From Micromonospora sp. MP36 (GTDB lineage Bacteria > Actinomycetota > Actinomycetes > Mycobacteriales > Micromonosporaceae): a stretch of DNA of 42,852 nt. Below are positions 40,668 through 42,852 of this stretch, one piece after another. Location: contig NZ_VSFA01000061.1 in NCBI RefSeq assembly GCF_008119785.1, positions 1 through 42,852 of the forward strand, written 5' to 3'. Made by a program: the position numbers and the translations under genes. Positions within the stretch are counted from its first letter, which is position 1; each line of letters begins with the position of its first letter. The notes under the pieces are model-generated. The model was not told the DNA's origin. It made no database searches and saw nothing but the letters and a program-made list of their open reading frames with translations.

Positions 40668-40706
40668 TCTTCGATGTCTCGAGGATTACGGTGGGGGCCA
40701 TAATCC
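40664..40706 (+). promoter_or_regulatory. P2 promoter with island operator (site F)
   Basis: TTGATC (40664-40669), a 17-nt spacer and TACGGT (40687-40692) form the promoter. The operator is GGATTACGGTG-GG-GGCCATAATCC at 40683-40706. It ends 15 nt before the P2 ATG. Confidence 0.7.
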
Positions 40707-40721
40707 AGGAAAGGACGGCCC

Positions 40722-42692
40722 ATGGTTCTTCACCGACTACGCCGCGCCGCACCGCTGGCAGTCCTCACCACCCTGCTCGCGGCGGCCGCCGCGGCCCCTC
40801 CCGCCCACGCCGCCACGCCGACGGAGACCCTGGTCGGCGTGCCGCATCACAACCTCGCCATCTACGGTGCCACCTTCGGCTCCAGCCCCGACGGCGATTA
40901 CGCGTACGCCGTCGCGCGGGGCACCACCGGCGCGCTGAGCGTCATCGACACCCGGACGGCCACCGTCATTCGGACCATGCCGTTACCAGGAGCGGGCGGC
41001 TCCTGGGGCGGCACGGTCATGCCCGACGGCACGGCCTACCTTGGCGCCGACAGCAAGCTCTTCCGCTACCGGCCCGGCGCCGCGAGCGTGGACGACCTGG
41101 GCTCGCCGGTGCCCGGCGAGACGACGGCCTGGCGGCTGGCGAACGACGGGCGCCACGTCTTCGTCGGGACCTACCCCGGCGGCAAGGTCTACTCCTTCGA
41201 CCACCGCACCGGCGAGGTACGCGACTACGGCCAGATCTGGCCCGGCGAGCAGTACGTGCGCAGCATCGCCGCGGCGAACGGCAAGCTCTACGCCGGTCTC
41301 GGCACCGTCGCCCGACTCGTCGAGATCGACATCGCCGCCGGCACGCGGCGGGAGATCCCGCTGCCCGAGCCGTACCGCGCCGAACAGTTCGTCTACGACC
41401 TCGACGTGTACCAGCAGACGCTGTTCGCCCGGCTCGCCAACAGCAACCGGATGCTGGTGCACGACCTGCGGACCGGCGAATGGATCGCCGACCTGGGCAC
41501 CAGCAACGGGCTCAACGTCTCGCCGCCGGACGCGAAGAAGAACGTCTACTTCGGCTCGACCAGCGGCCGGCTGATGGCCTACAACCTCGACACCCGCGCC
41601 CTCACCCCGACCGGCTTCACCGGATTCGGCACCGCCCGTGGCTACGGCTGGACGCACCTGGACACGAAGGAGTGGCCGGGCCGGACGCTGGTCACGATCA
41701 ACCTAAGCGGGGTGCTGTACTACTACAACCCGCAGACCGGGGCGCACAAGGTCGCGCCGTCCGGGGTACCGGGGCTGCCGGCGCAACTGCAGACGCTGGT
41801 GGCCGGCCCGGACGGCCGGATCTGGTCCAGCGCCTACCCCAGCGGGGGGATCACCGCGTACGACCCCGCCACCGGCACCTTCAGCGAGAACGCCGGCGCG
41901 CTGGGTCAGGCGGAAGGGCTGCGCTCCTACCAGGGCAAGATCTACGCCGGCGTCTACCCGGGCGCGAACCTGTTCGAACTGGACCCGGCGAAGCCCGTCG
42001 TGCGGGGCAGCAATCCCCGGCAGTTCGGGACCCTGCGCAACGACCACCAGGACCGTCCGTTCGCCATCACCGGCGTCGGCGCGCGCGTCGCCTTCGGGAC
42101 CATCCCCGAGTACGGGCAGCTCGGCGGGGCGCTCTCGTTCGTGGACCCAGCAACCGGGGCGCAGGAGGTGCACCGCAACGTCGTGCCGGACCAGAGCGTC
42201 ACCGCGCTGACCACCGTCGGCGACCTGGTGCTCGCCGGCACCGGTGTGTGGGGCGGTCTCGGCACCGTACCGACCCAGACCGAGGCGAGGCTGTTCCTCT
42301 GGGACCCGGCGACCGCGACGAAGGTCTGGGAGGGCCCCGCCATCCCCGGCGCGAAGGCGATCACCGCACTGATCGTCGCACCGAACGGCCACGTGTGGGG
42401 GTCGACCGCCGGCACGCTGTTCGAGTTCGACCCGGTGAACCGTACGGTGCTCCGGACGCTCGAGGTGCAGCCCTTCGACTGGAACGTCGACCACGTCTGG
42501 CGCAGCGACCACCTGGCGTTCGCCCCGGACGGCGCGCTGTGCGGCAACTTCCGGAACACCGTCGCGTGCGTGGACACCACCACACTGGCGGTCGACCGGC
42601 TGGCCACCGGCATCGACGACGTCTGGACCATGGACGCCGACGGCGTCATGTACTACGCGCGGGGCGGTGAGCTCTACCGGCTCACCCGCTGA
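40722..42692 (+). CDS. P2: secreted beta-propeller protein
   Basis: The protein has 656 aa from ATG 40722 with GGAAAGGA 6 nt upstream. The signal peptide ends at AHA-AT (about 30). The rest is a propeller with repeated blades (VYSFDHRTGEVRDYG, LVEIDIAAGT, YYNPQTG, ITAYDPATGTFS, SFVDPATGAQ, LFEFDPVNRT). It aligns through its whole length with the propeller of P1. Conserved blocks are TGEWIADLG, GYGWTHL, HQDRPFA (about 442-448) and RVAFGTIPEYGQLGGA. It lacks the N-terminal binding domain of P1. It is exported; the enzymatic role is unproven. Confidence 0.85.
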   Translation: MVLHRLRRAAPLAVLTTLLAAAAAAPPAHAATPTETLVGVPHHNLAIYGATFGSSPDGDYAYAVARGTTGALSVIDTRTATVIRTMPLPGAGGSWGGTVMPDGTAYLGADSKLFRYRPGAASVDDLGSPVPGETTAWRLANDGRHVFVGTYPGGKVYSFDHRTGEVRDYGQIWPGEQYVRSIAAANGKLYAGLGTVARLVEIDIAAGTRREIPLPEPYRAEQFVYDLDVYQQTLFARLANSNRMLVHDLRTGEWIADLGTSNGLNVSPPDAKKNVYFGSTSGRLMAYNLDTRALTPTGFTGFGTARGYGWTHLDTKEWPGRTLVTINLSGVLYYYNPQTGAHKVAPSGVPGLPAQLQTLVAGPDGRIWSSAYPSGGITAYDPATGTFSENAGALGQAEGLRSYQGKIYAGVYPGANLFELDPAKPVVRGSNPRQFGTLRNDHQDRPFAITGVGARVAFGTIPEYGQLGGALSFVDPATGAQEVHRNVVPDQSVTALTTVGDLVLAGTGVWGGLGTVPTQTEARLFLWDPATATKVWEGPAIPGAKAITALIVAPNGHVWGSTAGTLFEFDPVNRTVLRTLEVQPFDWNVDHVWRSDHLAFAPDGALCGNFRNTVACVDTTTLAVDRLATGIDDVWTMDADGVMYYARGGELYRLTR

Positions 42693-42722
42693 GCCCGGCA
42701 GGCGCGGGGGCGGGCGGCCATG

Positions 42723-42737
42723 CCCCCCCCCCCCCCC
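42723..42737. repeat. Run of 15 C residues
   Basis: A homopolymer of 15 C lies 31 bp after the P2 stop, with a run of 7 G further on. It may be a slippage-prone site or a sequencing/assembly artefact near a contig end. I see no gene in 42693-42852. Confidence 0.7.
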
Positions 42738-42852
42738 GTGCTGATGGCGCAACCACCGCGGCGCCGGGCCGGGTCCGCCGTCGGCGGCGCAGAACCGACG
42801 GGCAGGCAGGCCGACGGGCGGGGGGGCCCGAACGGGAGAGCACACGGCCGAA

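Overview
The window is about 43 kb of very GC-rich DNA with actinobacterial features: GTG/TTG starts, 4-nt start/stop overlaps, leaderless-looking regulator promoters, a mycothiol-dependent formaldehyde dehydrogenase and an EthA/EthR pair. It looks chromosomal. A Micromonospora-type genus is my best guess, from gene content and from a TTGATCAAG-type palindrome that I remember from that group; this was not checked against a database. I see no tRNA, rRNA, CRISPR array, transposase or phage gene.

Positions 1-23.7 kb are mostly housekeeping and accessory genes in small operons. In order: a secreted lysozyme-like protein with an unusual repeated N-terminus; a DUF3626-like/VOC pair; a 1.1 kb gap of lower GC leading to an AraC-type regulator; HxlR regulator and TrmO; mycothiol-dependent formaldehyde oxidation (mscR plus MBL hydrolase); a DoxX-like membrane protein; GntR-MFS; CapA; an inositol-monophosphatase-like protein with altered metal ligands; a Baeyer-Villiger type operon (ethA, SDR, alpha/beta hydrolase) divergent from ethR; a three-gene hypothetical operon divergent from a WYL regulator; MocR divergent from LysE, followed by a B3/B4 protein; and an ECF sigma factor with a membrane-anchored BNR-repeat partner.

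Positions 23.9-42.7 kb form a catabolic island. Two homologous secreted beta-propeller proteins (P1 at 24.0-26.5 kb, P2 at 40.7-42.7 kb) bracket a set of intracellular and transport genes: DegT aminotransferase, two DHDPS-fold lyases, two amidohydrolase-fold proteins (one degenerate), an epimerase-like protein, two Gfo/Idh/MocA oxidoreductases, a D-2-hydroxyacid dehydrogenase, and a CUT1-like ABC importer without its own ATPase. In the middle is an unusual regulator that joins a GGDEF-like domain to a C-terminal winged helix.

The main observation is that this island is tied together by one palindromic operator, about ATTACGGTCNNGACCGTAAT. At four promoters (P1, the DegT operon, the epimerase operon and P2) the sequence TACGGT inside the palindrome also sits where the -10 hexamer should be, 17 or 18 nt from a -35-like hexamer. 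A weaker copy lies before the ABC/Gfo genes. Both propellers therefore appear to be under the same control as the cluster. No recognised glycoside hydrolase is present, so the propellers are the best candidates for the extracellular enzyme or binding step that feeds the importer. I infer a dedicated system for taking up and oxidising an unusual, perhaps uronate- or amino-sugar-containing, glycan.

Degenerate repeats flanking P1 suggest that it arrived by a local duplication or insertion which left a truncated gene copy behind. The last 160 bases contain no gene and include a run of 15 C.
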